64,000 bases of DNA, taken from an uncultured Tenacibaculum sp. (GTDB lineage: Bacteria > Bacteroidota > Bacteroidia > Flavobacteriales > Flavobacteriaceae). The position numbers were made by a program, and so were the translations under genes. The notes under the pieces are model-generated. The model saw only the letters and a program-made list of their open reading frames with translations, was not told the origin of the DNA and did not search any database. The stretch lies in assembly GCF_947494125.1 (NCBI RefSeq), contig NZ_CANLTU010000002.1:658968-722967 (forward strand). Reading direction: 5' to 3'. Position 1 is the stretch's first letter. The number at the start of each line of letters is the position of its first letter. This document shows, piece by piece, positions 37,092 to 46,253 of the stretch.

Positions 37092-38606
37092 ATGCTAAAT
37101 AAAATTAGTAAAAGAACACTCATATTATGTTTAATGATGAGTGTTCATTTTTTTTATGCTCAAACTACAACTCCTTTAAAAGAAACCCAGAAAGGTTTTG
37201 GGCAATTAGATTTTCTATCTATAAAGATGCCTGGTAATGAAAAGAATATGGATTTCACTGGACTCCATTATAATTTAAAACTAAATGATTGGAGCTATGC
37301 TGGTTTAGGTTTTTATGGTGCTGTAGGTGGTATTCGAGGAGGTTTTTTTACTTTAGGTATTAACGCCGGTATTCAAAAAAAAATAACTGAAAATTTATTT
37401 ATAGACACAGGTTTTCATTTTGGAGGTGGCGGAGGTGCTTCTGCTCCTGATGGCGGGGGGGCTTTTATTTTACCTCACTTAAATTTAGGATATGATTTTA
37501 AGTATTTTTCAACAACTGCAGGTTATAGTTATATTAACTTTTTTGATAAAGGCGCTATTAAAAGTAGCCAGTTTAATATAGCTATACAGATTCCTTTATC
37601 ATTTGAATTAACTAGTTTTAAAGAAAGAGAAAAATCATTTTCTATAGATAATCTTAAAAATAGTTCTTGGGATCAAAAAACTAATAGAGCATCTCTATTA
37701 GTACATCTAAACAATCTTTCTGTTACCAAAGGTAATTTAAAAGGAAAAACAATACGTTTAGCAGGTTTTGAGTTTAACTCCTATTTGAATAATAATATTT
37801 TCTTTTTTGTAAAAGCTGATGGTGCCTATCATGGAATTAAAGCTGGTTATATGGATATTTTATTAGGGGGTGGATATCATTTTTCAATGAATAAAAATAG
37901 AACAAATATATTAGCTAAATTCGGTGTTGGTGCAGGAGGCGGTGGCGGTGTAGACACAAAAGGAGGTTTTTTAATTTACCCTGATATTTCTATAGAACAA
38001 AAATTATTTGATAATATTTACGCTTCTATTAACAAAGGATATTTAATGAGTCCCGATAGTCATTTTACCTCCTCTACTCTTGGCTTTGGGTTAAAATACT
38101 ATCTTGATAAAGATGGTATTAAATCTAAAAACAAATCATTTTCAACTGCAAAATTTAAAGGCTTAGAAGCTATTATCAAACAAGATCTTTATTTAAATGC
38201 AGCAAGAGACACTGGAATTAATCAAAACATGCATCAAATTTCATTACAGTTTAATTTTTTCTTAAACAAATATATCTATGGAACTGGACAAACTTCATTT
38301 GCTAACTTTGGTGATGCAGGAGCTTATGCTGAAGGAATTGTTGGTTTAGGTGTACAATCTAATGCCTTTTTCAATAATACTACTTCTTTATTTGTGCAAG
38401 CATTAGCTGGTGCAGCTGGAGGTGGTGGAATTAGTACAGGACAAGGCCTTATTGTAAAACCAAGTGCTGGTATTAATTATAAATTGACTGATAAACTTAA
38501 TTTAAGAGCTGGTTTAGGTTATGTTAAGGCTCGTGGAGGTAGTTTAAGTAGTAGCTTTTTAAACTTTGGTGTTAGCTATAATTTTTCCTATCTAACTACC
38601 AAATAA
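37092..38606 (+). CDS. Glycine-rich outer-membrane protein with three internal repeats
   Basis: No named family. The 504-residue protein has a signal peptide (MLNKISKRTLILCLMMSVHF, FYAQ) and beta-barrel-like strands throughout, ending in FLNFGVSYNFSYLTTK. Three related segments of about 60 residues start near residues 108, 276 and 436. Each opens with a Gly-rich turn (HFGGGGGASAPDGGGA, VGAGGGGGVDTKGG, AGAAGGGGISTGQG) and ends in a Ser-rich strand. It is probably an outer-membrane barrel. Function unknown. It is co-transcribed with the SPOR gene and closed by a terminator. Confidence 0.65.
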   Translation: MLNKISKRTLILCLMMSVHFFYAQTTTPLKETQKGFGQLDFLSIKMPGNEKNMDFTGLHYNLKLNDWSYAGLGFYGAVGGIRGGFFTLGINAGIQKKITENLFIDTGFHFGGGGGASAPDGGGAFILPHLNLGYDFKYFSTTAGYSYINFFDKGAIKSSQFNIAIQIPLSFELTSFKEREKSFSIDNLKNSSWDQKTNRASLLVHLNNLSVTKGNLKGKTIRLAGFEFNSYLNNNIFFFVKADGAYHGIKAGYMDILLGGGYHFSMNKNRTNILAKFGVGAGGGGGVDTKGGFLIYPDISIEQKLFDNIYASINKGYLMSPDSHFTSSTLGFGLKYYLDKDGIKSKNKSFSTAKFKGLEAIIKQDLYLNAARDTGINQNMHQISLQFNFFLNKYIYGTGQTSFANFGDAGAYAEGIVGLGVQSNAFFNNTTSLFVQALAGAAGGGGISTGQGLIVKPSAGINYKLTDKLNLRAGLGYVKARGGSLSSSFLNFGVSYNFSYLTTK

Positions 38607-38635
38607 CATAGTAAAAAACAAAAAAAATAATTAAT

Positions 38636-38668
38636 AAAAAAGAGGCTAACTTAATGTTAGTCTTTTTT
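38636..38668 (+). terminator. Intrinsic terminator after the glycine-rich barrel gene
   Basis: A stem of GGCTAAC/GTTAGTC type with a TTAAT loop, flanked by A and T runs and followed by TTTTTTT, lies about 30 bases after the stop. Confidence 0.85.
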
Positions 38669-38721
38669 TATATATTTTTTATATTTTGCAATAACTAACT
38701 TTTCATAGCATTCCTTGTCTT

Positions 38722-40434
38722 ATGCAAAAACTCTTCTACTTTCTGCTTTTAGCTTTTTTTTCTTATTCATTATTATTTTCTCAACAAAATGAAACACTCA
38801 GTCAAACTGATTTAGATCAATTGAAAAAAAAGTTTTATTTAAATAGAAAAATAGGAATAGATAGTACTTTATTTTACATGGATAAAATGATTAACGCTAA
38901 TAATATCCCATATAAAACATTTGCATATGCTGCTATTGAATATTTAAAAACAAGAGAAAAGCAACAGGTGGATCTTGTTTTTTTTAAAGATAGCATTACT
39001 AAATACCTTCCTAAAATTCCTATAACAAAAAAGAATTACAGCATTTTATTTGATATTCATATTTTATTAGGTAACACCAGTAAAAGAAGAGGATTAACAA
39101 AAACTGCATTAAATAATTATAGTAAAGCTGAGAATTATGCATTAGCAGCAAAGGATATTGAACGAACCATTAAAATAAAAGGAAATATTGCTTTAATATA
39201 TCAAGACATGGAAGAGTTAAATGAAGCACTTCTAAAAAGTAAAGAAAAAAGTTTTCTTATAGAAACAAATAAAGAAAAGCTAGGAAGCAAATATTATATA
39301 AATAAGTATAAAACTGCTTTAAATATAGGCGCAATTTATGCTACATTATTTAAAAAGGATACTCTGAAACGACAATATGCGGACTCTTCTTTACACTATT
39401 ACAATTCAGTACTTAAAAATAATAATTTCAAGCAAGATTCTTATTACTATGGTAGAATTTATTATGGTATCGGTACTATTTACTCTTTAAAAAAAGAGTC
39501 TTCAAAGGCTAATTTTTTTCTTGAGAAAAGCTTACATATTTTTCAAAATTATAAATCACACTCTTATCTATACAAAGGGCATTATAATGTTGGTGTTAAT
39601 TATTATATGGCAAGTGATTTAAAAAATGCTAAAAGTAATTTTTTAAAGGCGCTTCATATAAAGAACGATACTTTATTGGATTATAATTATATGCATATAA
39701 ATAATTATCTCTCAAAAATTTATCTTATTCAGAAAAAAAGTGATTCTGCTAATTATTATTTAAATTCTTTTTTAAAAGCGTATAATAAAATATCTACAAG
39801 AGAAAAGCAACAATTTAAAGAAGCTTACAAAGCTGCTAAAGAAATTAATTTTGCAAAAAAAATTAGTGCCCTAAATAAAAACAATAATAAAAAGGCTTTT
39901 TATTATAAAATTACGCTTATTCTTTTAATTATAATATTAATATTTAGTAGCGCTTTTGTATTTAAAAATATTAAAGAAAAAAAGAAAACGAAAGAAAGGT
40001 TAAACGATTTACTTACTCGCATTTCTTCAGAAGAAAAAGAATTTACTTCTGCAAATGATATAAAAATAAAAGATGAACAGCACCAACAAATTATTAAAGG
40101 TTTGTATAAAATTGAAGAGAAATTATATTTTTTAAAAGACGATTTTAATTTATACAATGCTGCTAAAAAAATTGGCACAAACACTACATACCTTTCTAAA
40201 GTAATTAAGGAGTATAAACAAATGAGTTTTAGTGATTATACTAACGAACTTAAAATTAATTACATTATAAATAGATTGAGTAAAGACAAAAAAATTAGAG
40301 CGTATACAACACAAGCTATAGGTGAAATTGGAGGCTATAAAAATGCTAAGTCTTTTACTCGGATTTTTAAAAAATATACAGGAATAACTCCTTATCAATT
40401 TATAGAAAAAATTGATAAGGAAATTACTATTTAA
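38722..40434 (+). CDS. TPR/transmembrane/AraC-type HTH regulator
   Basis: A 570-residue membrane-bound regulator of a type common in flavobacteria. Signal-like N-terminus (MQKLFYFLLLAFFSYSLLFS), then TPR-like helices exported to the periplasm (about 100-370), a transmembrane helix (ITLILLIIILIFSSAFVF, about 395-413), a basic linker, and a cytoplasmic AraC-type DNA-binding domain (470-570) with YNAAKKIGTNTTYLSKVIKE and IGGYKNAKSFTRIFKKYTG. It probably senses an envelope signal and controls nearby genes. The RiPP-like genes directly follow, making them the first candidates, by position only. Confidence 0.85.
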   Translation: MQKLFYFLLLAFFSYSLLFSQQNETLSQTDLDQLKKKFYLNRKIGIDSTLFYMDKMINANNIPYKTFAYAAIEYLKTREKQQVDLVFFKDSITKYLPKIPITKKNYSILFDIHILLGNTSKRRGLTKTALNNYSKAENYALAAKDIERTIKIKGNIALIYQDMEELNEALLKSKEKSFLIETNKEKLGSKYYINKYKTALNIGAIYATLFKKDTLKRQYADSSLHYYNSVLKNNNFKQDSYYYGRIYYGIGTIYSLKKESSKANFFLEKSLHIFQNYKSHSYLYKGHYNVGVNYYMASDLKNAKSNFLKALHIKNDTLLDYNYMHINNYLSKIYLIQKKSDSANYYLNSFLKAYNKISTREKQQFKEAYKAAKEINFAKKISALNKNNNKKAFYYKITLILLIIILIFSSAFVFKNIKEKKKTKERLNDLLTRISSEEKEFTSANDIKIKDEQHQQIIKGLYKIEEKLYFLKDDFNLYNAAKKIGTNTTYLSKVIKEYKQMSFSDYTNELKINYIINRLSKDKKIRAYTTQAIGEIGGYKNAKSFTRIFKKYTGITPYQFIEKIDKEITI

Positions 40435-40437
40435 TTT

Positions 40438-40629
40438 TTAAATTATTGCAGGAAGGTCAATACAGTATTTTCCTTTTTCATTTGAACTACCAGGAGGTGG
40501 TGGCATACAATCCTCTTCTCCATCAGTATCTGGGCCTCCTTCTAGTTTAGTTCCTTTTGCTACGATATTTTTTTGCTCAATTCTTGTAAGCTTAAAAGAC
40601 TCCAATGTATTAATTGATAATAACTTCAT
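40438..40629 (-). CDS. Small RiPP-precursor-like peptide, opposite strand
   Basis: A 63-residue peptide. The first part (MKLLSINTLESFKLTRIEQK, then NIVAKG) matches the LxxLxxFxLxxxExxxIxgG pattern of Bacteroidota natural-product leaders, although the usual GG is AKG, with EGG six residues on. The rest is acidic and Pro/Gly-rich (DTDGEEDCMPPPPGSSNEKG) with two Cys. It is on the strand opposite the other precursor genes and 3 bases past the convergent regulator gene. Whether it is a substrate of the nearby radical SAM enzyme is unknown. Confidence 0.55.
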   Translation of the reverse strand: MKLLSINTLESFKLTRIEQKNIVAKGTKLEGGPDTDGEEDCMPPPPGSSNEKGKYCIDLPAII

Positions 40630-40704
40630 AATTAATTGATTTAAGTTGGGTCAATTTATATTTTTTTATCGTTGTTATAACTTAATCTTACTCAAACACG
40701 ACAA

Positions 40705-40802
40705 CCTCCCTTAAACATGCTAAAAAACAAGGGCTTACATACTATATTTTAATACCATAATTTTAAAATAGTACCTCCCTTTTTTATAAATGACAACCTC
40801 TT
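40705..40802. promoter_or_regulatory. Three CCTC motifs upstream of the RiPP genes
   Basis: ACAACCTCCCTT (40701), GTACCTCCCTTT (40771) and ACAACCTCTTTT (40793) lie in the 277-base gap between the divergent small-peptide genes. They could be sites for the adjacent AraC-type regulator. Spacings are irregular (69 and 23 bases) and chance cannot be excluded. Confidence 0.3.
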
Positions 40803-40906
40803 TTTCTTCATTTATCATATTTAACATTCAATATTTGTGAATAGAAAACAATGCGAAACCTGAAAAGCATAAAAATTAGAGTAAGGGAAAATTAAACCAA
40901 TAAATT

Positions 40907-41113
40907 ATGTTAAAATCAATTTCAACTTTAGGAACTGTTTTAAATAAAACAGCACAAAAATCAATTAATGGAGGTGGTCCAGGTTCTCCATTCTGGTGCA
41001 ATAATAGAAACAATTGGGGACCAAACCCTGTTGCTTGTACACAAAACGAAGTACCTACTTATAGTCAATCTTTAGGGTACTGTATCTGTAGACCTACTAA
41101 GTTTGCTATGTAA
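40907..41113 (+). CDS. RiPP precursor-like peptide with four Cys
   Basis: A 68-residue peptide. The leader MLKSISTLGTVLNKTAQKSI ends in NGG, the double-Gly site common in Bacteroidota bacteriocin-type precursors. The predicted core of about 45 residues starts GPGSPFWCNNRNNWGPNP and contains four Cys, two Trp and two Tyr. Aromatic-x-x triplets such as WCN, WGP and YSQ could be cyclophane sites. It lies 143 bases before the next precursor-like gene. Function inferred from leader and context. Confidence 0.65.
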   Translation: MLKSISTLGTVLNKTAQKSINGGGPGSPFWCNNRNNWGPNPVACTQNEVPTYSQSLGYCICRPTKFAM

Positions 41114-41256
41114 ATATTTTTCATTTTAAAAACATTGCTCAATAGTAAAATAACAAAGAAAAAAAGAAACTAATTATATCTATAGGAAGCTGAAAATGTA
41201 GATACTTAAAACTATATATGAATCCAGAGTAAGCATACTAACTAAATTTTAATACA

Positions 41257-41490
41257 ATGAAAAAAACATTTTTTTTATCTAAAGGAATTGAAAAATTTTC
41301 AAACTTAGAAATTAACGATTTATCGCCTATTAGAGGTGGTGCTATAGGTGTGCCTGCTGATGATATTATTTATATTCCTACTGGTGGTGGAGGTAAACGA
41401 TGTCCAAATGGATTGGTTTGGAGTGATAGATTAGGTAAATGCGTTAGGTTTATAGAAGCAGATCATGTACATGATTATGTAAGAGTCTAA
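41257..41490 (+). CDS. RiPP precursor-like peptide next to the radical SAM gene
   Basis: A 77-residue peptide. A leader of 28 residues (MKKTFFLSKGIEKFSNLEIN, then DLSPIRGG) ends in GG. The remaining 49 residues include YIPTGGGGKRCPNGLVWSDR and end HVHDYVRV, with two Cys. Candidate aromatic-x-x modification triplets are WSD, FIE and YVR. Being the last small gene before the maturase, it is the strongest substrate candidate. A strong hairpin lies between its stop and the enzyme gene. Confidence 0.68.
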   Translation: MKKTFFLSKGIEKFSNLEINDLSPIRGGAIGVPADDIIYIPTGGGGKRCPNGLVWSDRLGKCVRFIEADHVHDYVRV

Positions 41491-41507
41491 CATTACATTT
41501 AAAACTT

Positions 41508-41543
41508 AACAAGGAGATTATAATATTTTATAATTTCCTTGTT
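41508..41543 (+). terminator. Long hairpin between precursor and radical SAM gene
   Basis: A 16-bp stem (41508-41523 with 41528-41543) has a single G-U pair and a TATT loop; the arm begins AACAAGGAGATTATAA. No T-run follows, so it may be a leaky terminator or an mRNA stabiliser that keeps precursor transcripts in excess over the enzyme. Confidence 0.65.
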
Positions 41544-41565
41544 CTCTATTAATAAATAACGAACC

Positions 41566-42798
41566 ATGGATTTTAATTCTTTAGCTATAAAAATTGCCAG
41601 TAGATGCAACCTTAATTGTTCATATTGTTTTATGTACAATTTAGGAGACACAACTTATAAAAGTCAACCAAAATTTATGTCAACAGAAATCGTTGATAAT
41701 ATTATAGATAAAACAAAAACATATATACAACAGTATAATAAAAAAGAGTTTTTTTTTCTATTTCATGGAGGAGAACCTTTACTCGCGCCTAAAGAATTTT
41801 ATATAGATTTTGTAACTAAAGTAAAAAAAATAGAAGACGAACTTAATGATGTAGTTTTTTCTTTTGACATACAAACCAATGGGGTTCTTTTAGATAAAAG
41901 TTGGATACATTTATTTAAAGAATTAAATATTTCTCCTAGCGTTAGTGTAGATGGCACAAAAAAAGCACATGATATGTTTAGAGTAGATCATAAAGGAAAT
42001 GGTAGTTATGATGATGTTTTTAAAGGTGTTACGCTATTAAATAATGAAATGAATTTTGCAGATATAGCATGTGTTATTAATATAAATGATACTCCTTTAG
42101 AAATATACAATAGCTTTAAAAAAATGGATGTGAGTTATGTAAACTTCTTAATTCCTGATTATACACATAACAATTATCCTTTCAATAAAGATGAAACAGT
42201 TATGGGTGATTGGCTAATTGAATTGTTTGATATATGGACTAATGACGCTAATCGTTTTAAAATACCAATGTTTTTAGGCTTACTAAATTCTTTAACTATG
42301 ATTAATGAGAGTTCTACAAATGAATCTACTGTATTAATTATAGAAACAAACGGAGAAATTGAAGCTATAGATTCTTTAAAGGCATGTGGCCATGGCTTTA
42401 CAAAAACAGGTTTCAATATTAAGGAAAATACTTTTCAAGATATAGAAGAAACCTCTTTAGGTAAATTATATTTTAATAACTTCACCTCTAAACTATGTAA
42501 GCAATGTCAAGAATGTCCTATTCAGGAAGTTTGCAAAGGTGGTAGATTAGTTCATCGTTATAGTAAAGAAAAAGGTTTTAATAACCCTTCTGTATATTGT
42601 AAAGATTTAATTAAACTCATTGCTCATATTCAAAAGTTTTTTATATCGTGTTTTCCTGATTTACATGAAAAAGAAAATATTGAAGAAATTAATCCTGCTG
42701 ATATTATTAATTACCTCTCCTCTACTAATTTCGACACCAACTTTTATCATAAAAAAGAATTAGAATCTTTCTCTGAAAAAAACATACAATTGGTATAA
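41566..42798 (+). CDS. Radical SAM/SPASM peptide maturase, FxsB/cyclophane-like
   Basis: A 410-residue radical SAM enzyme. The cluster motif CNLNCSYCFMYN (Cys 14, 18, 21) is near the N-terminus, and LFHGGEPLL, QTNGVLLD and SVSVDGTKKAHDMFR follow. The segment VLIIETNGEIEAIDSLKACG and the SPASM end (LCKQCQECPIQEVCKGGRLV, then HRYSKEKGFNNPSVYC) match the FxsB/GrrM/XyeB-like maturases, several of which make aromatic cyclophanes. It therefore most likely modifies one or both upstream small peptides. No PqqD-type leader-binding domain, protease or exporter gene is next to it. A terminator separates it from convergent lon. Confidence 0.82.
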   Translation: MDFNSLAIKIASRCNLNCSYCFMYNLGDTTYKSQPKFMSTEIVDNIIDKTKTYIQQYNKKEFFFLFHGGEPLLAPKEFYIDFVTKVKKIEDELNDVVFSFDIQTNGVLLDKSWIHLFKELNISPSVSVDGTKKAHDMFRVDHKGNGSYDDVFKGVTLLNNEMNFADIACVININDTPLEIYNSFKKMDVSYVNFLIPDYTHNNYPFNKDETVMGDWLIELFDIWTNDANRFKIPMFLGLLNSLTMINESSTNESTVLIIETNGEIEAIDSLKACGHGFTKTGFNIKENTFQDIEETSLGKLYFNNFTSKLCKQCQECPIQEVCKGGRLVHRYSKEKGFNNPSVYCKDLIKLIAHIQKFFISCFPDLHEKENIEEINPADIINYLSSTNFDTNFYHKKELESFSEKNIQLV

Positions 42799-42825
42799 TA
42801 ACAATATTTGTATTTATTATAAAAT

Positions 42826-42863
42826 AAAAAACAGAATCTAAATAATATATAGATCCTGTTTTT
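42826..42863. terminator. Bidirectional terminator between rSAM and lon
   Basis: AAAAACAG-A-ATCTA pairs with TAGAT-C-CTGTTTTT around a loop of about ten bases, with A and T runs on both sides. It serves the convergent radical SAM and lon genes. Confidence 0.8.
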
Positions 42864-42886
42864 ATTCTTTATTTAATGTTTATCAA

Positions 42887-45361
42887 CTAAACTAGCTTTT
42901 TAGCATTCTTTACTTTCTGCTTTGTAAGAGCTAAATCTATAACTTCACTCATCTCTGTTACATAGTAAAATGTTAATCCTTTTAAATAACTAGTTTTAAT
43001 TTCCTCAATATCTTTTTTGTTCTCCGCACAAAGAATTATTTCTTTAATATTTGCTCTTTTGGCGGCTAATATTTTTTCTTTAATCCCACCAACTGGCAAT
43101 ACCTTACCTCGTAAAGTAATTTCACCTGTCATTGCTAACTTATTTTTTACTTTACGTTGTGTAAATACAGATACTAACGATGTTAACATCGTAATACCCG
43201 CACTCGGACCATCTTTAGGTGTTGCTCCTTCTGGTACGTGAATATGTACATCATACTTTTCTAGAACCTCTGGTTTTATTCCAAACTCTTCAGCATTTGA
43301 TTTTATATATTTCATAGCAATAGTTGAAGACTCTTTCATTACAGTACCTAAATTTCCTGTAATTGAAAGATTTCCTTTTCCTTTCGATAAAATAGATTCT
43401 ATAAATAAAATATCTCCACCAACACTAGTCCATGCTAAGCCAGTTACAACCCCTGCAACATCATTGTTTTCATACTTATCACGTTCTAAACGAGCTGGTC
43501 CTAAAATAGTTTCGATATCTTCATTTGTTAAAGTAACATTATACTCCTCTTCCATTGCTATCGACTTTGCTGCAAAACGCACTACTTTAGCAACTTGCTT
43601 TTCTAAACCACGAACTCCAGATTCACGCGTATAACCTTCAACAATTTTTTCTATTTGTTTTTTACCAACCGTTAAATGTTCAGTAGTTAACCCATGTTCT
43701 TTTAATTGTTTCGGGAATAAATACTTTTTAGCTATTTCTACCTTTTCTTCAATTGTATATCCTGTAACATTAATAATCTCCATACGATCACGTAATGCCC
43801 AAGGAATTTGTCCTAAATTATTTGCTGTAGCAATAAATAATACTTTAGAAAGATCGTAACCTACTTCTAAATAATTGTCATAAAACTCAGTATTCTGTTC
43901 TGGATCTAGTACTTCTAACATTGCTGAAGAAGGGTCTCCTTGATTACTCTGGCTTAACTTATCTATTTCATCTAATACAAATACAGGGTTTGAAGTTCCT
44001 GATTTTTTAATATTCTGAATTAAACGACCTGGCATTGCACCAATATATGTTTTACGATGCCCTCGTATTTCTGCTTCATCACGTAAACCTCCTAATGACA
44101 TACGTACATATTTACGTCCTAACGCTTCTGCTACCGATTTCCCTAATGACGTTTTACCAACACCTGGAGGCCCGTATAAACAAAGAATTGGCGATTTCAT
44201 ATCTCCTCGCAATTTTAAAACTGCTAAATGTTCTATAATACGTTCTTTAACTTTTTCTAACCCGAAATGATCTCTATCTAGTATTTTTTGAGCCTTTTTT
44301 AAGTCAAATTTATCTTCAGAATATTCGTTCCAAGGCAATTCTAACATTAACTCTAAATAGTTACGTTGCACACCATATTCAGCCATTTGAGGATTCATTC
44401 GTTTTAAACGATTTATTTCTTTCTCAAATGTTTCAGCAACCTCCTTATTCCATTTTTTTGTCTTAGCTTTTATTCTCATTTCATCCAATTCTTGGTCATG
44501 AGAAACGCCACCTAATTCATCTTGAATGGTTTTTAACTGTTGGTGTAAATAATATTCACGCTGTTGTTGATCTAGATCTGATCTTGTTTTAGATTGAATA
44601 TCATTACGTAATTGTAATTTTTGAAGTTCTTTATCTAAATTTTTTAATGTTAAAAGAGCACGTTCTTTTAAGTTATCTTTTTCAAGTAATACCTGCTTTT
44701 TAGTAACACTCAATTCCATATTTGAAGAAATGAAATTTACTAAAAATGAATTTGACTGAATGTTCTTTATAGCAAAAGAAGCCTCTGAAGGTAACATAGG
44801 GTTTTCTTTAATAACCTCTAATGCTAACTCTTTAATTGATTCTATAATCGCATTAAATTCCTTTTGATCATCTACCTCTCGCTCATCAATTGCCTCATGA
44901 ACTTTCGCTTTTAAATATGGCTCTTCCTGGATAATTTCATCAATTTCAAAACGCTTCTTACCCTGAATAATTACAGTTGTATTACCATCAGGCATTTTAA
45001 GAACTCTTAATATTTGAGCTACAACTCCTGTTTTATGAATATCATCCAATCCAGGATTCTCTACATCACTATTTTTTTGTGCTACTACTCCAACTACCTT
45101 ATCTCCTTTGTTAGCATCTTTTATTAACTGAATAGATTTATCTCTACCCGCAGTTATTGGTATTACTACACCAGGAAACAATACTGTGTTTCTTAGAGGT
45201 AAAATTGGTAACTCTGAAGGTACTTCTTCATTGTTTATTAACTCTTCATCTTCAGGTGTTAATAATGGAATTAATTCAGAATTTTCATTAAATGCATCCT
45301 GAAGCGACAAATTGTCTAAATGTATTATTTTTGATTTGCTCATATCTTTTATATCTGTCAT
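42887..45361 (-). CDS. lon: ATP-dependent protease Lon
   Basis: Cytoplasmic hexameric protease for misfolded and regulatory proteins. The N-terminal LON substrate-binding domain ([20 protein letters not shown]) is followed by the AAA+ module with Walker [16 protein letters not shown] (about residue 400), Walker [10 protein letters not shown], and the Ser-Lys protease domain with [11 protein letters not shown] (Ser near 717) and [13 protein letters not shown]. At 824 residues it is a standard LonA. It is monocistronic. Confidence 0.97.
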   Translation of the reverse strand: MTDIKDMSKSKIIHLDNLSLQDAFNENSELIPLLTPEDEELINNEEVPSELPILPLRNTVLFPGVVIPITAGRDKSIQLIKDANKGDKVVGVVAQKNSDVENPGLDDIHKTGVVAQILRVLKMPDGNTTVIIQGKKRFEIDEIIQEEPYLKAKVHEAIDEREVDDQKEFNAIIESIKELALEVIKENPMLPSEASFAIKNIQSNSFLVNFISSNMELSVTKKQVLLEKDNLKERALLTLKNLDKELQKLQLRNDIQSKTRSDLDQQQREYYLHQQLKTIQDELGGVSHDQELDEMRIKAKTKKWNKEVAETFEKEINRLKRMNPQMAEYGVQRNYLELMLELPWNEYSEDKFDLKKAQKILDRDHFGLEKVKERIIEHLAVLKLRGDMKSPILCLYGPPGVGKTSLGKSVAEALGRKYVRMSLGGLRDEAEIRGHRKTYIGAMPGRLIQNIKKSGTSNPVFVLDEIDKLSQSNQGDPSSAMLEVLDPEQNTEFYDNYLEVGYDLSKVLFIATANNLGQIPWALRDRMEIINVTGYTIEEKVEIAKKYLFPKQLKEHGLTTEHLTVGKKQIEKIVEGYTRESGVRGLEKQVAKVVRFAAKSIAMEEEYNVTLTNEDIETILGPARLERDKYENNDVAGVVTGLAWTSVGGDILFIESILSKGKGNLSITGNLGTVMKESSTIAMKYIKSNAEEFGIKPEVLEKYDVHIHVPEGATPKDGPSAGITMLTSLVSVFTQRKVKNKLAMTGEITLRGKVLPVGGIKEKILAAKRANIKEIILCAENKKDIEEIKTSYLKGLTFYYVTEMSEVIDLALTKQKVKNAKKLV

Positions 45362-45569
45362 AGTGACATTTTATTTTTATAACAAATTATATAAAATGCA
45401 CTTTTAAAAATCGTAAATATTTGATAAATAACACAATACATGTAATTATGTTATTTTCACTAACTATATAAGTCAATTGTTATGCCAACTAAATCTTTAT
45501 TATAAACTTGTAACTATTTATTAATTGAGTCGTCATATTATTATATTTTTACAAAAAGCTATCCTAACA

Positions 45570-46253
45570 ATGAAAACTAAACTATTATTTATTACTATTC
45601 TTTTATTACTAACCAACTGTACTACAAGTAAAAACACCGACGAGTTTATTAAAACTGCATCAGGACGTTATTTTTTTAATGCTGATGAAATTATTGAAGT
45701 AAAATTTAATGAAGGTAAATTATTTATAGCTTGGCGTAATCAAGACTTAGAGCCGCTTAAAATTAATGACAGTACTTTTTATGCTCGTGAATTAAATGAA
45801 AAATTAATTTTCAATACAGAACAAAACAGAATTAAATTAGCTAAAAAACGTGAACATGAAGACAATGTTTATGTATTTAACAAGCTTAAAGAAGGTGAAA
45901 AAACTCCAAGTGAATACTTAGCCGAAAATAATTTTGAAGCAGCTTTAAATGGTTATAAATCTATTAGAAAGAAAGATAGCTTAAATCCAGTAATAAGACA
46001 ACGTAATTTAAATCGTTTAGGGTATCGTTATTTATCTAAAAATGATTTTGAAAAGGCAATTAGTATATTTAAAATTAATATAGAACTATATCCTAAAAGT
46101 TCTAATACTTATGATAGTACCGGTGATGCTTATTTAAAAATGAAAGACACAGTAAAAGCAATTGAATATTATAAAAAATCTTTAGCTATCAATCCTGAGA
46201 ACAGAAGTTCTCGTAGAGCTTTAAAAAGAATTACTGAAAAAGAAGATAATTAA
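45570..46253 (+). CDS. TPR-containing lipoprotein
   Basis: A 227-residue lipoprotein: signal peptide and lipobox (LLFITILLLLTNCTTSKN), a beta-rich middle (ASGRYFFNADEIIEVKFNEG) and C-terminal TPR repeats (NRLGYRYLSKNDFEKAISIF, SSNTYDSTGDAYLKMKDTVK). The ATG MKTKLLF was chosen; an in-frame TTG 45 bases upstream would add residues before the signal peptide and is unlikely. It ends one base into the start of the YfiT-like gene, so the two are coupled. The domain resembles C-terminal tails of flavobacterial serine hydrolases, but no catalytic domain is present. Confidence 0.78.
   Translation: MKTKLLFITILLLLTNCTTSKNTDEFIKTASGRYFFNADEIIEVKFNEGKLFIAWRNQDLEPLKINDSTFYARELNEKLIFNTEQNRIKLAKKREHEDNVYVFNKLKEGEKTPSEYLAENNFEAALNGYKSIRKKDSLNPVIRQRNLNRLGYRYLSKNDFEKAISIFKINIELYPKSSNTYDSTGDAYLKMKDTVKAIEYYKKSLAINPENRSSRRALKRITEKEDN

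Noticed and set aside
41508..41543. Origin or attachment site at the long hairpin
   Set aside because: There are no flanking direct repeats, integrase or replication genes; an RNA hairpin within the operon explains it better.
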